64,000 bases of DNA from Spirochaetaceae bacterium UBA6243 (GCA_002441395.1 DJVZ01000022.1:1-64000); one strand, 5' to 3'. Positions 43,105-52,935 are shown, counted from the stretch's first letter. The notes: generated by a model from the letters alone, not told the origin. Made by a program: numbers and translations.

Positions 43105-44064
43105 TCACGAAGCAACCTCAGCCTTCCTCCGAGAAGGATAGCCCCACCGGTTCAGAATAATGACGCCCGCAAGAATAAGGCTGCCCCCAAGGATGCGTCG
43201 TCCTGTCATAAGTTCGCCAAAGAATATCATTGAGAGAATATTGGTAAATACCGGCTCCACCGTGCTGATTATGGATGTGTCCCTTGCTCCGATGCGCTGC
43301 ATTGCCATAAACAGCGTGACTATGGGCACAACCGTCGCAAAGAGGGCAATGCAGACAACGAGAAGAATCTGCTTGAGCGAAACCGGCACGATGAAGGTCC
43401 CTCCCCCTATCGAAATGCACAGGTACACCAGCGCCGCGGCTGTCATGATCACCGCGGTCGCCCACAAGGAATCGACATTCTGCAAAACGCTCTCCCCCGC
43501 TACAAGATACACCGCATATGCGATCGCGACCACGACACCCAGCACTAATCCGACAGTCGGGTATGAACCTGCCTTCCAGAAAGTAAGTATGCAACCGACA
43601 AGGGAGAGCAGAAGTGCAAAAGACTGGACACGGCCAGGCTTCTGATGCTTCAGCAAAAAACCTATGAGAAATACGAAAGATGGATACAGATACAGAAACA
43701 GGCTCGTGATTCCGGGGTCCAAAATCTTCACGGTAAGAAAAAAGAGACCGGCCTGCGGTGAAAACCCGATGAGCCCGAGCAGGAACACACGAAAGAACCT
43801 CTTACGCACTGCAACATGGTCTTCTGTTGTTCCTTGAATGTCTTGAGCGCGCAGATGAAAACGCTTCCGGAAATACATCCGGACATACACGACGGCCCAA
43901 AGGAAGAGAGACGCGACGACAAAGCGCCACGCCAGCGCGGATGCCACCGAGAAGCCCTCCGCGTAGAGCATCTCGGCAAAGATGCCCAGAGTAGAAAAAC
44001 TAATTCCAGAAACAAGTGCAACAAAAAAACCAAGCTGAGATGACCCTGACCGATGCCTGTTCAT
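43105..44064 (-). CDS. EamA-family (DMT superfamily) transporter
   Basis: Inner-membrane protein, 319 aa with about ten membrane segments arranged as two EamA repeats (first half starting GFFVALVSGISFSTLGIFAEML, second half from about 160, with VEPVFTNILSMIFFGELMTGRRILGGSLILAGVIIL near the end). The family exports metabolites or imports sugars and cofactors; the substrate cannot be inferred. A charged loop lies at about 67-87. It follows the next gene (minus strand) by 20 nt, suggesting cotranscription. Confidence 0.88.
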   Translation of the reverse strand: MNRHRSGSSQLGFFVALVSGISFSTLGIFAEMLYAEGFSVASALAWRFVVASLFLWAVVYVRMYFRKRFHLRAQDIQGTTEDHVAVRKRFFRVFLLGLIGFSPQAGLFFLTVKILDPGITSLFLYLYPSFVFLIGFLLKHQKPGRVQSFALLLSLVGCILTFWKAGSYPTVGLVLGVVVAIAYAVYLVAGESVLQNVDSLWATAVIMTAAALVYLCISIGGGTFIVPVSLKQILLVVCIALFATVVPIVTLFMAMQRIGARDTSIISTVEPVFTNILSMIFFGELMTGRRILGGSLILAGVIILNRWGYPSRRKAEVAS

Positions 44065-44084
44065 AATTTGATTCCGTGATGTAC

Positions 44085-45596
44085 TTATACTTTCTCATCG
44101 GTGTCAAAGACGGTTTTCTGAGGAGCATAGTCGGTCTCACGAATGGAAGCGCGCACTTGTTCGGCCTCCCTCTGGATAAATTCAAGGTCCTTAAAGGCCC
44201 AGATACCTTCAGCGCTTATTTCGCCGGAACTCCAGGCGGCAAGGTGCCGTACTTCCTCTTGTACTGCTTCTGGCGCCGAGGGACGCACTTCTTCAGAAGG
44301 CAGGCTCACTGTCCTATGGTCAAAGCCGCGCGGATTTGCAATTACCGCTGAATAAAGCACTTTTCTCATATTCTCGCGCTTCAGCATTTCGTTTTCACGC
44401 TTTAAACGCCATGACCGGACAAGGGGAATCCCAAAAAACAATACGGAAAAAGCCAAAGGCGCAACGCCCAGCACCCAGCCTAGCAGCACGGCAGGCTGAG
44501 TCGCTCCCAACTGGGAGGCCAGATAGACCGTATAGGAATATAGGTAGGTCAATCCTCCTTTTAGGGCGACTCCCTCCGCGGTCTGAATGATGACATTTGT
44601 TCCGACATTGATCGCGTTCAACAGATAATACGAGCCGAAGAGCAGATTGACGATATTTACCCATCTGAATGTACGGTCCATTTTCCCGTCGTTCGAGGAA
44701 AAACGCTTGAGTTTCTTGAGCGGAAACGCGGATGCAGCCGGGACCGAGACGTCGGATGCCTTTACAAGTAATGAAGGGAAAAAGAAATAGAGAGCACCAT
44801 TTTCTGAAACTTCAGGGCTGCCCTCGAATTCGACCAAAAATCGCGTGATGCGGTCTTGCGCCTCTTCAGGTTTCAGACCGGAAATCGCCATAAATTCCGG
44901 CAGAGTGATGACGCCCTTATGTGTCTGTATAAAAGCGACAAAAGCCTTCTTCAGTACAGTGTTCCAGTCCGCGTTTGGGTCCCCGTCTCCAAAAACATGC
45001 GAAAAAACTGCTTTATTCAGAGGATGACGCTCGCGCCGAGCGTAGGAATCGCGATATCGCGCATCGGAACTCTTAAACAACTCGCTGTAGAACCAGAGGC
45101 GAACCATTGAGTCGAAGAGATTCGTGGTCAGCCAGAGACCTCCAATGCCTCCTCCTCTCCGGTCGCCACGATCGCGCGACCCGCCGCCCTGCAGCGCGAC
45201 GGATCCAAAGAGAGCAACAAGCGCAAGTGCTATAAATAAAAAGAAATAACCAAACAATGTAACCAAAATCCATACCTTGAAAAGAACCTTGCCCGTTGCT
45301 ACAGCTCCCCGAGAGACCGTTCTCCACAATTTCCGCATAAACGGTCCAAAACCCCGGTATCTGCTTTTGAGCCCTTGCGGAAATGAATAGAGCAGATCGC
45401 CTTTTTCCGATACTTTTAGTCTGCCGCGATATTCATCGGAGATCGCCGGCATTTCCGCATTGATCTGCGCGAGCGGCAAACCTGTTGCGCGGGCGAGATC
45501 CGCATCTGTCCAATCTTTGGTCGCACCATTCAGGGCGCGCAAAAGACGTTCCCTCACCTCATTTTTATTGTAATCAAGAATTTTCGGTTCAGACAT
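44085..45596 (-). CDS. Membrane protein with two winged-helix-like domains, unknown function
   Basis: I do not recognise this 503-aa protein as a named family. Two segments are alike: residues 29-73 (WTDADLARATGLPLAQI... ending VSEKGDLLYSFP) and 229-274 (ITLPEFMAISGLKPEEA... ending VSENGALYFFFP). Each looks like a helix-turn-helix plus beta hairpin. Between them are a strong hydrophobic segment (about 104-135) and a Gly/Arg-rich patch. After the second domain come further membrane segments (about 325-350 and 375-400) and a charged C-terminal tail. Start at the ATG at 45596, 8 nt from AAAGGA. It sits between glgA and the EamA gene. Confidence 0.75.
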   Translation of the reverse strand: MSEPKILDYNKNEVRERLLRALNGATKDWTDADLARATGLPLAQINAEMPAISDEYRGRLKVSEKGDLLYSFPQGLKSRYRGFGPFMRKLWRTVSRGAVATGKVLFKVWILVTLFGYFFLFIALALVALFGSVALQGGGSRDRGDRRGGGIGGLWLTTNLFDSMVRLWFYSELFKSSDARYRDSYARRERHPLNKAVFSHVFGDGDPNADWNTVLKKAFVAFIQTHKGVITLPEFMAISGLKPEEAQDRITRFLVEFEGSPEVSENGALYFFFPSLLVKASDVSVPAASAFPLKKLKRFSSNDGKMDRTFRWVNIVNLLFGSYYLLNAINVGTNVIIQTAEGVALKGGLTYLYSYTVYLASQLGATQPAVLLGWVLGVAPLAFSVLFFGIPLVRSWRLKRENEMLKRENMRKVLYSAVIANPRGFDHRTVSLPSEEVRPSAPEAVQEEVRHLAAWSSGEISAEGIWAFKDLEFIQREAEQVRASIRETDYAPQKTVFDTDEKV

Positions 45597-45639
45597 CAAT
45601 AATTTCCTTTAAGATGATCAGGGGATACAAGTCCAAAAT

Positions 45640-47112
45640 TCATCGCGCTTCTCTCAAAGATACTGCATGCTGGTAAAGACGCACATATTCCTCGGCAGAG
45701 CGAGCCCATGAAAAATCTTGTTCCATGGCTCGGGTACGCATGTTCTGAATGTGCTGAGGTCTATTGTACCACGCCCACATCGCCCATCCCACAGTATCAT
45801 AGACCGCCTGAGGCGTGAGATCGTCGAACATGAAACCGGTGCCTTCGCCAAGATCCTGGTTATAATTCACGACGGTATCGGCAAGACCGCCCGTGCGATG
45901 TACGATTGGCAAGGTTCCGTAGACGAGCGAATACATTTGATTCAGTCCGCAGGGCTCATACCGGCTAGGCATGAGAAAGAAATCGCTCCCGCCCTCGATG
46001 AGGTGAGCAAGCCTTTCGTTATATCCGATCACCCCTTTGAACTGAGGATATTGAGCCGAATAATTCATTATCGCCTCTTCAGCCCACGCATCCCCGGAAC
46101 CGAGCACCGCCACCTGGACATGAATCGTCTCCAGAATTTTTCGCATGCACCCATACGTACGGCCAAAAACTTCCGAAATCCCCTTTTGTTCGACAAGCCT
46201 TGTCACCATGCCGATCAAAGGCACACCGGGATCGATCGGCAGGCCAAACTCCCTTTGAAGCGTGGATTTGCACGCGGCTTTGCCGCTCAGGTCCGTCGAA
46301 GAGTAATGAGCTGGCAAGTAAGGATCGGTCTTGGTATTCCAGACATCCGTGTCGATGCCATTGAGAATGCCCACAAGATCACGACTGCGCTGGCGCAAAA
46401 GACCATCGAGCCCAAATCCTCCATTGGGTGTTTGTATTTCCCTGGCATAGGTAGGCGATACTGTAGTAATACACTCTGCCGAGACTATGCCGGACTTGAG
46501 AAAATTGATATTGCCATAGTATTCAAAACCTGCGCCATAAAAATATTCCCAGCCAAGACCCAAGTCGGGGAAATGATCTCTGCTGTAAATGCCCTGATAA
46601 CCCAGATTATGAATGGCGAAGACCCCGGCTGTGCTGGAAAATTCCGTATTTTTTTCTTTCGTATTAAGATAGACGGGTATGAGGGCGGCCGGCCAGTCGT
46701 TCGCGTGCATGATATCAGGAATCCACCCGACACTCCGGCATGCCGCAAATGCTGCCTTGCACAGCACAGAGAAGCGCTCGGGATTATCAGGAAATTCCTG
46801 TGTCGAAGTATATCCATAGATGCCGTTTCGGCCATACAGTGGCTCACAATCCAAAAAATATACCTTGACCTGAGAATTGGGCATTGTCGTGGTATAGAGA
46901 AATGCATGATGGCGCTCCCGGGCAGAGTCAATTTCCAGAATCCCGTTAATTCTGCGCAGAGTCTTTTTTGATATGAAATAGTAACGTGGAAGGAGAATCC
47001 TCACCTCATGGCCCAATTTGGATAATGCTGTTGCAAGCGAAGATACCGCATCGCCAAGTCCGCCGCTTTTTGCGAATGGTGTCACCTCGCTTGAAATAAA
47101 CAGTATTTTCAC
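45640..47112 (-). CDS. glgA: Glycogen synthase (ADP-glucose type)
   Basis: GT5 glucosyltransferase building alpha-1,4-glucan from ADP-glucose, 490 aa. The N-terminal KxGGL motif (AKSGGLGDAVSS, Lys15) binds the nucleotide sugar. The acceptor-side HNLGYQG is present, and the C-terminal domain has RYEPCGLNQMYSLVYGTLPIVHRTGGLADTV in parts. The start codon is GTG with GGGAGG upstream. A TATAAT promoter precedes it. No other glg gene is adjacent. Confidence 0.95.
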   Translation of the reverse strand: MKILFISSEVTPFAKSGGLGDAVSSLATALSKLGHEVRILLPRYYFISKKTLRRINGILEIDSARERHHAFLYTTTMPNSQVKVYFLDCEPLYGRNGIYGYTSTQEFPDNPERFSVLCKAAFAACRSVGWIPDIMHANDWPAALIPVYLNTKEKNTEFSSTAGVFAIHNLGYQGIYSRDHFPDLGLGWEYFYGAGFEYYGNINFLKSGIVSAECITTVSPTYAREIQTPNGGFGLDGLLRQRSRDLVGILNGIDTDVWNTKTDPYLPAHYSSTDLSGKAACKSTLQREFGLPIDPGVPLIGMVTRLVEQKGISEVFGRTYGCMRKILETIHVQVAVLGSGDAWAEEAIMNYSAQYPQFKGVIGYNERLAHLIEGGSDFFLMPSRYEPCGLNQMYSLVYGTLPIVHRTGGLADTVVNYNQDLGEGTGFMFDDLTPQAVYDTVGWAMWAWYNRPQHIQNMRTRAMEQDFSWARSAEEYVRLYQHAVSLREAR

Positions 47113-47147
47113 AAAAGCCTCCCATGCCCCGTGTTTCTCGCGTGCAT

Positions 47148-47177
47148 ATTATATGCCGCGCGGCTCGGATTCTGCAA
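47148..47177 (-). promoter_or_regulatory. Predicted promoter of glgA
   Basis: Minus strand TTGCAG (47172-47177), 18-nt spacer, consensus TATAAT (47148-47153), 35 nt before the GTG start. Confidence 0.6.
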
Positions 47178-47263
47178 TGCTTGGAGAATCCATAAACCCC
47201 CGTATGTCCAAATCTTGAAGCAAATCACATCGATGCCTGCGATTCCTCTTTGAGGAGTGAAAA

Positions 47264-49495
47264 ATGGCGGATCATATTAAAATTCTCCCTTCACTGATTC
47301 TCATCCTGATTGCGGCCTTACTTTTGGCGTGCCCAATCGGCACGCCCCAAGGCATGGGAAATGTACGGATTCAATGCATAGTGCCTGGCGACTTGACAGG
47401 TCCAGGGGCAAAGAGTGCGGCGCAAGGGCTTGTTGGGCCGCAGTCAGGCTGGAAAATAGCATCGTACCGGCTGACCTTCACCGCCGATAATGGCGAAGTG
47501 ATCACTAGGACTCTCAACCGGGGAACTGGGGAGGTGGCGTTGAAGGTTGGGGGCTGGGCTTGTTGCGCGGAAGGATTATCGGCCGATGGATCCGTCATTG
47601 TGGAAAAGCAGGTCCATGTGGTCGCAGAGGCAGGCAAGACTATCAACCTTCCCATTTCTCTTCATCTGGCAAACGGAAAAGGAACTTTACGAATCGTCTT
47701 CTCTCCCAGCCAGACACCGGGTACTGGCTGGAAGTATTCAGTATCGCTTGTATACAAAGGATTGCCTGGAGATCCTTCCTTTCAGGGGCCAGACGACTTT
47801 TCGACTGAGGTATCCGCAACAGAAGCCAGCCTCAATGTCGCCGACCTTGAGTCCGGATACTATGTCCTCGCTGTGCAATTGAAAGACGATTCTTCAGCGA
47901 CAATAGCAGGCACCACCGCCACCGCACTGATCTTGCCAAAACAGATCTCCGCAGGAGAATGCGGCATTTCTCTTTCCGACCCATCGATAAACATCTCGGT
48001 AGTTGCGCCCGATCTTGAACTCTCTGCAAATGCCGCAATTGCGGTCGATCGTTATCTCAACAGGAACAGGCCCATGATTGTGCCGCTCGCTCTTGGCCCG
48101 GATGAAGCTGAGCTCAATGTCGACTGGTATGTAAACGGCGAAAAAGTCGAGAGCCCTCAAAACGAAATGGGTCAAAGCTTGCCTTGTTTCCGGATACTCT
48201 TGGGATCGAACGAAGTTCCAAATATGCAGACAACAATAAAAATGGACGCTTTATTGACGGAAACCACTTCCGGGCTCTCTCAGACATTTCCCCATACATC
48301 GTACCTCGCTCTTGGCCCGACGACGGGCTGGGCCGAATGGGTACAGAGCATTGATTATCGTGCGGCCATGGGCTCTTCTGTCTTTAACGCATCCGATGCT
48401 TCCAACACGGGAACAGGCATCCAGGCGGACGCAAAATGGGTCGCGACAAACCCTACAGGATTGATCGCTGTTGCCGGACTCGACAAAACCAGCGCCCTTC
48501 ATCTTTTCTATTCTCCCCTTGGCAAAGAAGCGACGCAGGGGAATGGTTCAGTGTTCACAATCCCTTCTTCCACGGGGTGGCTAAGGCTATGGCGCGACAA
48601 AATCGTGGTAGAGAAGAACGAGCGGAGTCCGGACCGGGTGAGCATTTCTCCGGACGGTTCGCTCATCGCCATTGGCTCCTCTACATCGAACTGGCTCAGG
48701 GTATATGCGCTCGATGGCGCAGGTGAGATTCTATCGAAAACAGACATCGTAAGCACAAAAAATGGAGCCCCTGCATTCGCCAGTACCAAGGCGATGAATT
48801 TCTCCGCAGATTCCAAACGATTGTTCATTCTCACGAATTCTCCAGAAAAAATTCTCGTATTCAACACCGAAAGGCTGGCACTCGGTGAAGCCTGCAGTGA
48901 AAATGAATTTTCTTTCGAAAGTTGTTTTGTGCCCCCTCCGAGTTCTTCCCTTGGGATGGAAGACATGGTTTTGCTCCCCGACGGATGGATCGCGGCATGC
49001 TCCTCGAATATCGCGAGAATCTTTTTTGTGCGCTATTCAGAGGCTGAGTGCCAATTTTCCTCCGCCGGGCTTTTCGCAAGCGGCGCAAACGGCGAGTCTC
49101 TTGGGGATCCAAAGGCCATCGCCTTTGATGAGGAGGATGGATTATGTTACATACTCGGTTACTCAAAAAAGCTTCATGTTTTTTCCAAGCCCGATACGTC
49201 ATCAGGCTATGGGCCACTCACAACATTGAGTCTTCCAAACGAGTTCGACAAAGCGCGGTCGCTGGTCTTTCTAAAGAATCATAGCGATGCAAAGTTTCTT
49301 ATTGCCGGAGGCGGAGCGAGTCTAGGCATCATTGCACTTGACTCTTTGGGCCAGCCGCTTGTTCTCTCCTCTCTTGACTCAACGCCGGACGATTATGCCG
49401 CGATAAGCTCAATCAGCAATATTGCTTCTTTGGGAAGCTCGATTGTTGCCGCAGGCGGTACAAGCGGATTAGTCGCCATGCTCGACATACTGTGA
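47264..49495 (+). CDS. Large lipoprotein with beta-propeller-like C-terminal half
   Basis: Exported 743-aa protein. The signal ends in lipobox LLAC, so Cys23 would be lipidated. The first half (about 30-350) looks like repeated beta-sandwich domains (SYRLTFTADNGEV, VSLVYKGLPGDPSF). The second half has blade-like repeats with SISPDGSLIAIGSS, NFSADSKRLFILTNSPEKILVFN, AIAFDEEDGLCYILGYSKKLHVF and FLIAGGGASLGIIAL, resembling WD40/SMP-30-type propellers. The ribosome site GAGGAG is clear. Function unknown; likely outer-membrane or surface-located. Confidence 0.85.
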   Translation: MADHIKILPSLILILIAALLLACPIGTPQGMGNVRIQCIVPGDLTGPGAKSAAQGLVGPQSGWKIASYRLTFTADNGEVITRTLNRGTGEVALKVGGWACCAEGLSADGSVIVEKQVHVVAEAGKTINLPISLHLANGKGTLRIVFSPSQTPGTGWKYSVSLVYKGLPGDPSFQGPDDFSTEVSATEASLNVADLESGYYVLAVQLKDDSSATIAGTTATALILPKQISAGECGISLSDPSINISVVAPDLELSANAAIAVDRYLNRNRPMIVPLALGPDEAELNVDWYVNGEKVESPQNEMGQSLPCFRILLGSNEVPNMQTTIKMDALLTETTSGLSQTFPHTSYLALGPTTGWAEWVQSIDYRAAMGSSVFNASDASNTGTGIQADAKWVATNPTGLIAVAGLDKTSALHLFYSPLGKEATQGNGSVFTIPSSTGWLRLWRDKIVVEKNERSPDRVSISPDGSLIAIGSSTSNWLRVYALDGAGEILSKTDIVSTKNGAPAFASTKAMNFSADSKRLFILTNSPEKILVFNTERLALGEACSENEFSFESCFVPPPSSSLGMEDMVLLPDGWIAACSSNIARIFFVRYSEAECQFSSAGLFASGANGESLGDPKAIAFDEEDGLCYILGYSKKLHVFSKPDTSSGYGPLTTLSLPNEFDKARSLVFLKNHSDAKFLIAGGGASLGIIALDSLGQPLVLSSLDSTPDDYAAISSISNIASLGSSIVAAGGTSGLVAMLDIL

Positions 49496-49500
49496 AAACG

Positions 49501-49537
49501 CTTAGAAATGGTTATCCGAAAGTATACTGTTTCTAAG
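49501..49537. repeat. 8-bp inverted repeat after the lipoprotein gene
   Basis: CTTAGAAA (49501-49508) pairs with TTTCTAAG (49530-49537) over a 21-nt loop, just after the stop codon. No T-run follows, so it may only protect the mRNA end. The rest of the 236-nt gap is AT-rich and, apart from the gcv terminator, shows nothing I can name. Confidence 0.35.
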
Positions 49538-49688
49538 GCGGATTCTGTACATCATGCAACTCTGCTGGCTGGTTCAGGCGCAGAAAACAAGCGAACGAAA
49601 GCCAAAGAATCGCATCTACTTCATGCCTTACAAATATGGAATAGTGAAAGTTTGTCTCAGTTTATAAGATATTTAAAGACAATATAAT

Positions 49689-49718
49689 AAGGGGCGGCCG
49701 CGTTCCGGCGCGCCCCTT
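49689..49718 (-). terminator. Terminator of the glycine-cleavage operon
   Basis: GC-rich hairpin just downstream of gcvPB: AAGGGGCG pairs with CGCCCCTT, with an inner GCCG/CGGC stem, followed on the minus strand by a T-rich stretch (ATTATATTGTCTTT). On the plus strand no T-run follows. Confidence 0.6.
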
Positions 49719-49731
49719 ATGCAAACAAACA

Positions 49732-51174
49732 TCATCCTCGATAACAGAGTATGGGACGGCGCGCCGCCATAACCTCATCGAGGCGTGCTACAGGCGCATT
49801 GTGTGGTGCATCGTGCAAGAGTTCAGGCTGCGCGACAGCCTCCATCGCAATCTTTTTCAAGGCGTCGGCATAGAGGTCGAGCGTCTCCTTCGATTCGGTC
49901 TCCGTCGGCTCGATCATGAGCGCTTCCTGCACGATGAGCGGGAAATAGATGGTCGGCGGATGAAAGCCGTAGTCTATGAGGCGCTTTGCGATGTCCAGGG
50001 TATGGACGCCATCCGCAATAGTGCCTTTCGCGACGAATTCATGCATACAGTTCCGCTTGTATGGTACAGGATACACATCCTCAACCAGCGATTTGAGATA
50101 ATTCGCGTTCAGCACCGCGTTCTCGGCGACCCGGCGAAGCCCGTTCGCCCCCGTCATAAGAAGATAACTGTAGGCACGCACCAAGACTCCAAAGTTACCA
50201 TGGAAAGCCTTCACTCGTCCTATGCTTTTCGGCGGCATCTCAAGCGTATAGCCGTCGCCATTCTTTACGGCGACTGGCCCCGGAAGATAGGGCGCCAAGG
50301 TCTTATTCGCGGCGACCATGCCTGCTCCGGGACCGCCACCGCCATGCGGCGTCGAGAATGTCTTGTGGAGATTGAAGTGCATAACGTCGATGCCTGAATT
50401 CCCTGGCTTAAAAATACCGGTGAGTGCGTTCATGTTCGCGCCATCGCCATAGACATAGCCGCCGGCTTCATGCACCAGTCTGCAAATTTCTTCAATGTTT
50501 CTTTCAAAGAGGCCAAGTGTATTCGGATTAGTGATCATGATGCCCGCGACCGTCTCATCGAGGGCCGCACGCAGCGCTGCCATATCGATGTTCCCGTCCG
50601 GTCCCGAGGGAATGGTCTGCGTTACAAAGCCAGCCATCGTACAGCTCGCGGGGTTTGTCCCGTGGGCCGAATCGGGAATGAGCATTTTTTTGCGCGCGTG
50701 GGCTCCACGCTCTCTGAGCGCAGCGCGAATCATGAGCACGCCTGAAAGCTCGCCATGGGCACCCGCCGCCGGCTGCAGCGAGACTGCGGCAAATCCGCCC
50801 ACTTCACGGAGACCTTCCTGCAGCCTCCACATGAGTTCGAGCGCGCCTTGCGCGTACTCATCTCCGACAAGCGGATGGAGGTTTCTCCACCCTGGATTCG
50901 ACGCGGCGACCTCGTTGACCTTCGGGTTGTATTTCATGGTGCAGGAGCCGAGCGGATAAAACTCGGTATCAATGGAAAAATTCTTCTGTGAAAGCCGCGT
51001 AAAGTGGCGTACGACAGTGAGCTCGTCGAGCTCGGGAAGATCGAGACCCTCCCGGGCAAGATCTTCGGGAACAGCATACTCGGGCACGTCCGGTTTTGGA
51101 AGGGAACAGCCCTTTCTGCCCGCCCTGGACAATTCATAGACAAGAGGCTCATCGCGCATGTTCATGGTGTTCAT
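49732..51174 (-). CDS. gcvPB: Glycine dehydrogenase (decarboxylating) subunit 2
   Basis: PLP-dependent P-protein beta subunit of the glycine cleavage system, 480 aa. The PLP lysine is Lys271 in FNLHKTFSTPHGGGGPG. FYPLGSCTMKYNPK and LIPDSAHGTNPAS are family signatures. The ATG overlaps the gcvPA stop (ATGA), as expected for two chains of one enzyme. It is last in the operon and followed by a hairpin terminator. Confidence 0.96.
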   Translation of the reverse strand: MNTMNMRDEPLVYELSRAGRKGCSLPKPDVPEYAVPEDLAREGLDLPELDELTVVRHFTRLSQKNFSIDTEFYPLGSCTMKYNPKVNEVAASNPGWRNLHPLVGDEYAQGALELMWRLQEGLREVGGFAAVSLQPAAGAHGELSGVLMIRAALRERGAHARKKMLIPDSAHGTNPASCTMAGFVTQTIPSGPDGNIDMAALRAALDETVAGIMITNPNTLGLFERNIEEICRLVHEAGGYVYGDGANMNALTGIFKPGNSGIDVMHFNLHKTFSTPHGGGGPGAGMVAANKTLAPYLPGPVAVKNGDGYTLEMPPKSIGRVKAFHGNFGVLVRAYSYLLMTGANGLRRVAENAVLNANYLKSLVEDVYPVPYKRNCMHEFVAKGTIADGVHTLDIAKRLIDYGFHPPTIYFPLIVQEALMIEPTETESKETLDLYADALKKIAMEAVAQPELLHDAPHNAPVARLDEVMAARRPILCYRG

Positions 51175-52490
51175 TTTGAAGCCTCCTTGAGCGCGACGGC
51201 GAGCCTTTCGATTTGGGCACGCGTGTTCATCTCGGTCACGCAGATCAAAAGCTCGTTTGGCCTGTCGGGGTAATACCGCGAAAGGGCCAGCCCGGGCATG
51301 ATTCCCCTTCGGCTCAACGTTTTGACGATCCGGGCGGCAGGTTTGGGCGTTTCGACAAGAAATTCACGGAAGAATTGTGAACTTCGCACGTGATATCCTG
51401 CAGTTCCGCCGATCAGCCCGGCGGCATAGTGTGCCTTGTCATAGGATTGCTTCGCGACTTCCCGCAGTCCCTGCTTGCCGAGCGTCGCCAGATAGATGCA
51501 GGTCTGCAGCATAGTCAAACCCTGGTTGGAACAGATGTTGGAAACCGCTTTTTCTCGCCGGATATGCTGCTCCCGCGTCGAAAGCGTGAGGACGAAACCG
51601 CGCTTGCCGACTTTATCTTTCGTTTCGCCGACGATGCGCCCGGGCATGCGCCGCACAAGCGCTTCCGTTGTCCCCATTATTCCCAGATAGGGCCCCCCAA
51701 AATTCAGAGGATTGCCCAGGCTCTGTCCCTCTGCGGCGACAATATCCGCACCCTGCTCGCCCGGGCTCTTCATAATCGCGCACATGAGGGGGTCCGCATG
51801 CACAATACAGAGCGCGCCCATTTCATGCGCCCGGTCCACAGCCCTTTTGATCGGATACACTTCACCCGAAAAACTGGGATAGGCGATAACGATTGCGGCG
51901 GTGTCTTCGTCGACGGGTGCACTCTCCGGCGCGCCTTCGTATTGCACGAACTCGATGTTGAATGAGGTGCAATACGTCGCGATGACTTGCGAATATTCAG
52001 GGTGCAGGTCCACCGGGAGCAATATGCGGTTCCGGTTCTCTTTGGCTTTCCAGGCCATCAGCACCGCTTCGGCCAGGGCCGTGGCACCATCATAGTGCGA
52101 GGCGTTGACCACCGGCATGCCGAGCAATTTCGCCGCCATGCTTTGATATTCGAAAATCGCCTGGAGCGTCCCCTGGGAAACTTCAGGCTGATACGGCGTG
52201 TATGCGGTGAGAAATTCGCCCCTGCCCGCAAGGGTCGGGACCACGGCGGGGATATAGCCGTAATACGCCCCGGCGCCGAGAAACCAGTCCATTTTCTTCG
52301 TCTGGACATTGCGCTCTGCAAGCGAATCGATCTCGTTGAGTGCCTCGATTTCAGAAACCCCGTCTGACAGATCGAGGCCTTTTATACGAAGGTGTTCAGG
52401 AATATCAGAAAAAAGCTCTTCTACTGACGATGCGCCGACTGCCTTGAGCATCTCGGCTCGCTCCGCGTCAGTATTGGGAACAAATGGCAC
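51171..52490 (-). CDS. gcvPA: Glycine dehydrogenase (decarboxylating) subunit 1
   Basis: Alpha subunit of the split P-protein, 439 aa. MPFVPNTDAERAEMLKAVG, TAYTPYQPEVSQGTLQAIFEYQS in part and NICSNQGLTMLQT are family landmarks. It lacks the PLP lysine, which is on GcvPB. It starts 4 nt after gcvH and overlaps gcvPB. The split P-protein form is common in Firmicutes, Thermotogae and spirochaetes. Confidence 0.95.
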   Translation of the reverse strand: MPFVPNTDAERAEMLKAVGASSVEELFSDIPEHLRIKGLDLSDGVSEIEALNEIDSLAERNVQTKKMDWFLGAGAYYGYIPAVVPTLAGRGEFLTAYTPYQPEVSQGTLQAIFEYQSMAAKLLGMPVVNASHYDGATALAEAVLMAWKAKENRNRILLPVDLHPEYSQVIATYCTSFNIEFVQYEGAPESAPVDEDTAAIVIAYPSFSGEVYPIKRAVDRAHEMGALCIVHADPLMCAIMKSPGEQGADIVAAEGQSLGNPLNFGGPYLGIMGTTEALVRRMPGRIVGETKDKVGKRGFVLTLSTREQHIRREKAVSNICSNQGLTMLQTCIYLATLGKQGLREVAKQSYDKAHYAAGLIGGTAGYHVRSSQFFREFLVETPKPAARIVKTLSRRGIMPGLALSRYYPDRPNELLICVTEMNTRAQIERLAVALKEASK

Positions 52491-52494
52491 GATC

Positions 52495-52878
52495 TTATTC
52501 CTCCCCTATGGCTTTTCCATAGGCCGCCGGATCGAGGAGACCGTCAAATTCCGACGCATTGGATGGGGCGACTTTGATGAGCCAGCCAGCTCCATAGCAG
52601 TCTTTGTTCACCAGAGAAGGATCATTTTTCACCGCTTCGTTGACTTCGACCACAGTACCGGAAACCGGCGCGTAGAGGTCGCTCGCCGCCTTCACCGACT
52701 CGATGGTGCCAAACATCGCACCCTTTGAGAGAGTTTTCCCCACTGCGGGGAGCTCGACGAACACCACATCGCCCAGTTCGGTCTGTGCATGGTCAGAGAT
52801 ACCGAATATCATATGCTCGCCGCTGGGCTTTGCGTATTCATGTGACTCCAGATACCTTGCGTTCTTGTCGATTGCCAT
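52495..52878 (-). CDS. gcvH: Glycine cleavage system H protein
   Basis: Lipoyl carrier that shuttles the aminomethyl group among P, T and L proteins, 127 aa. The lipoylated residue is Lys63 in ESVKAASDLYAPVSG. Start at 52878 is fixed by TTGGAGGAAATC upstream; an in-frame start 12 nt earlier overlaps that ribosome site. The family C-terminus (GAGWLIKV...) is complete. Confidence 0.96.
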   Translation of the reverse strand: MAIDKNARYLESHEYAKPSGEHMIFGISDHAQTELGDVVFVELPAVGKTLSKGAMFGTIESVKAASDLYAPVSGTVVEVNEAVKNDPSLVNKDCYGAGWLIKVAPSNASEFDGLLDPAAYGKAIGEE

Positions 52879-52935
52879 GATTTCCTCCAATAATGAAATT
52901 TCTTTGCTTATTAGCGCTTCTATTGCGCGCCACTT

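Noticed and set aside
45718..46971. Long open frame antisense to glgA (417 codons)
   Set aside because: glgA is intact and full length on the minus strand; the antisense frame has no recognisable domain or ribosome site.
49689..49718. Adjacent NotI (GCGGCCGC) and AscI (GGCGCGCC) recognition sites, suggesting a cloning linker or vector sequence
   Set aside because: Both lie within a symmetric GC-rich hairpin that makes sense as the gcv operon terminator, and flanking sequence is ordinary chromosome.
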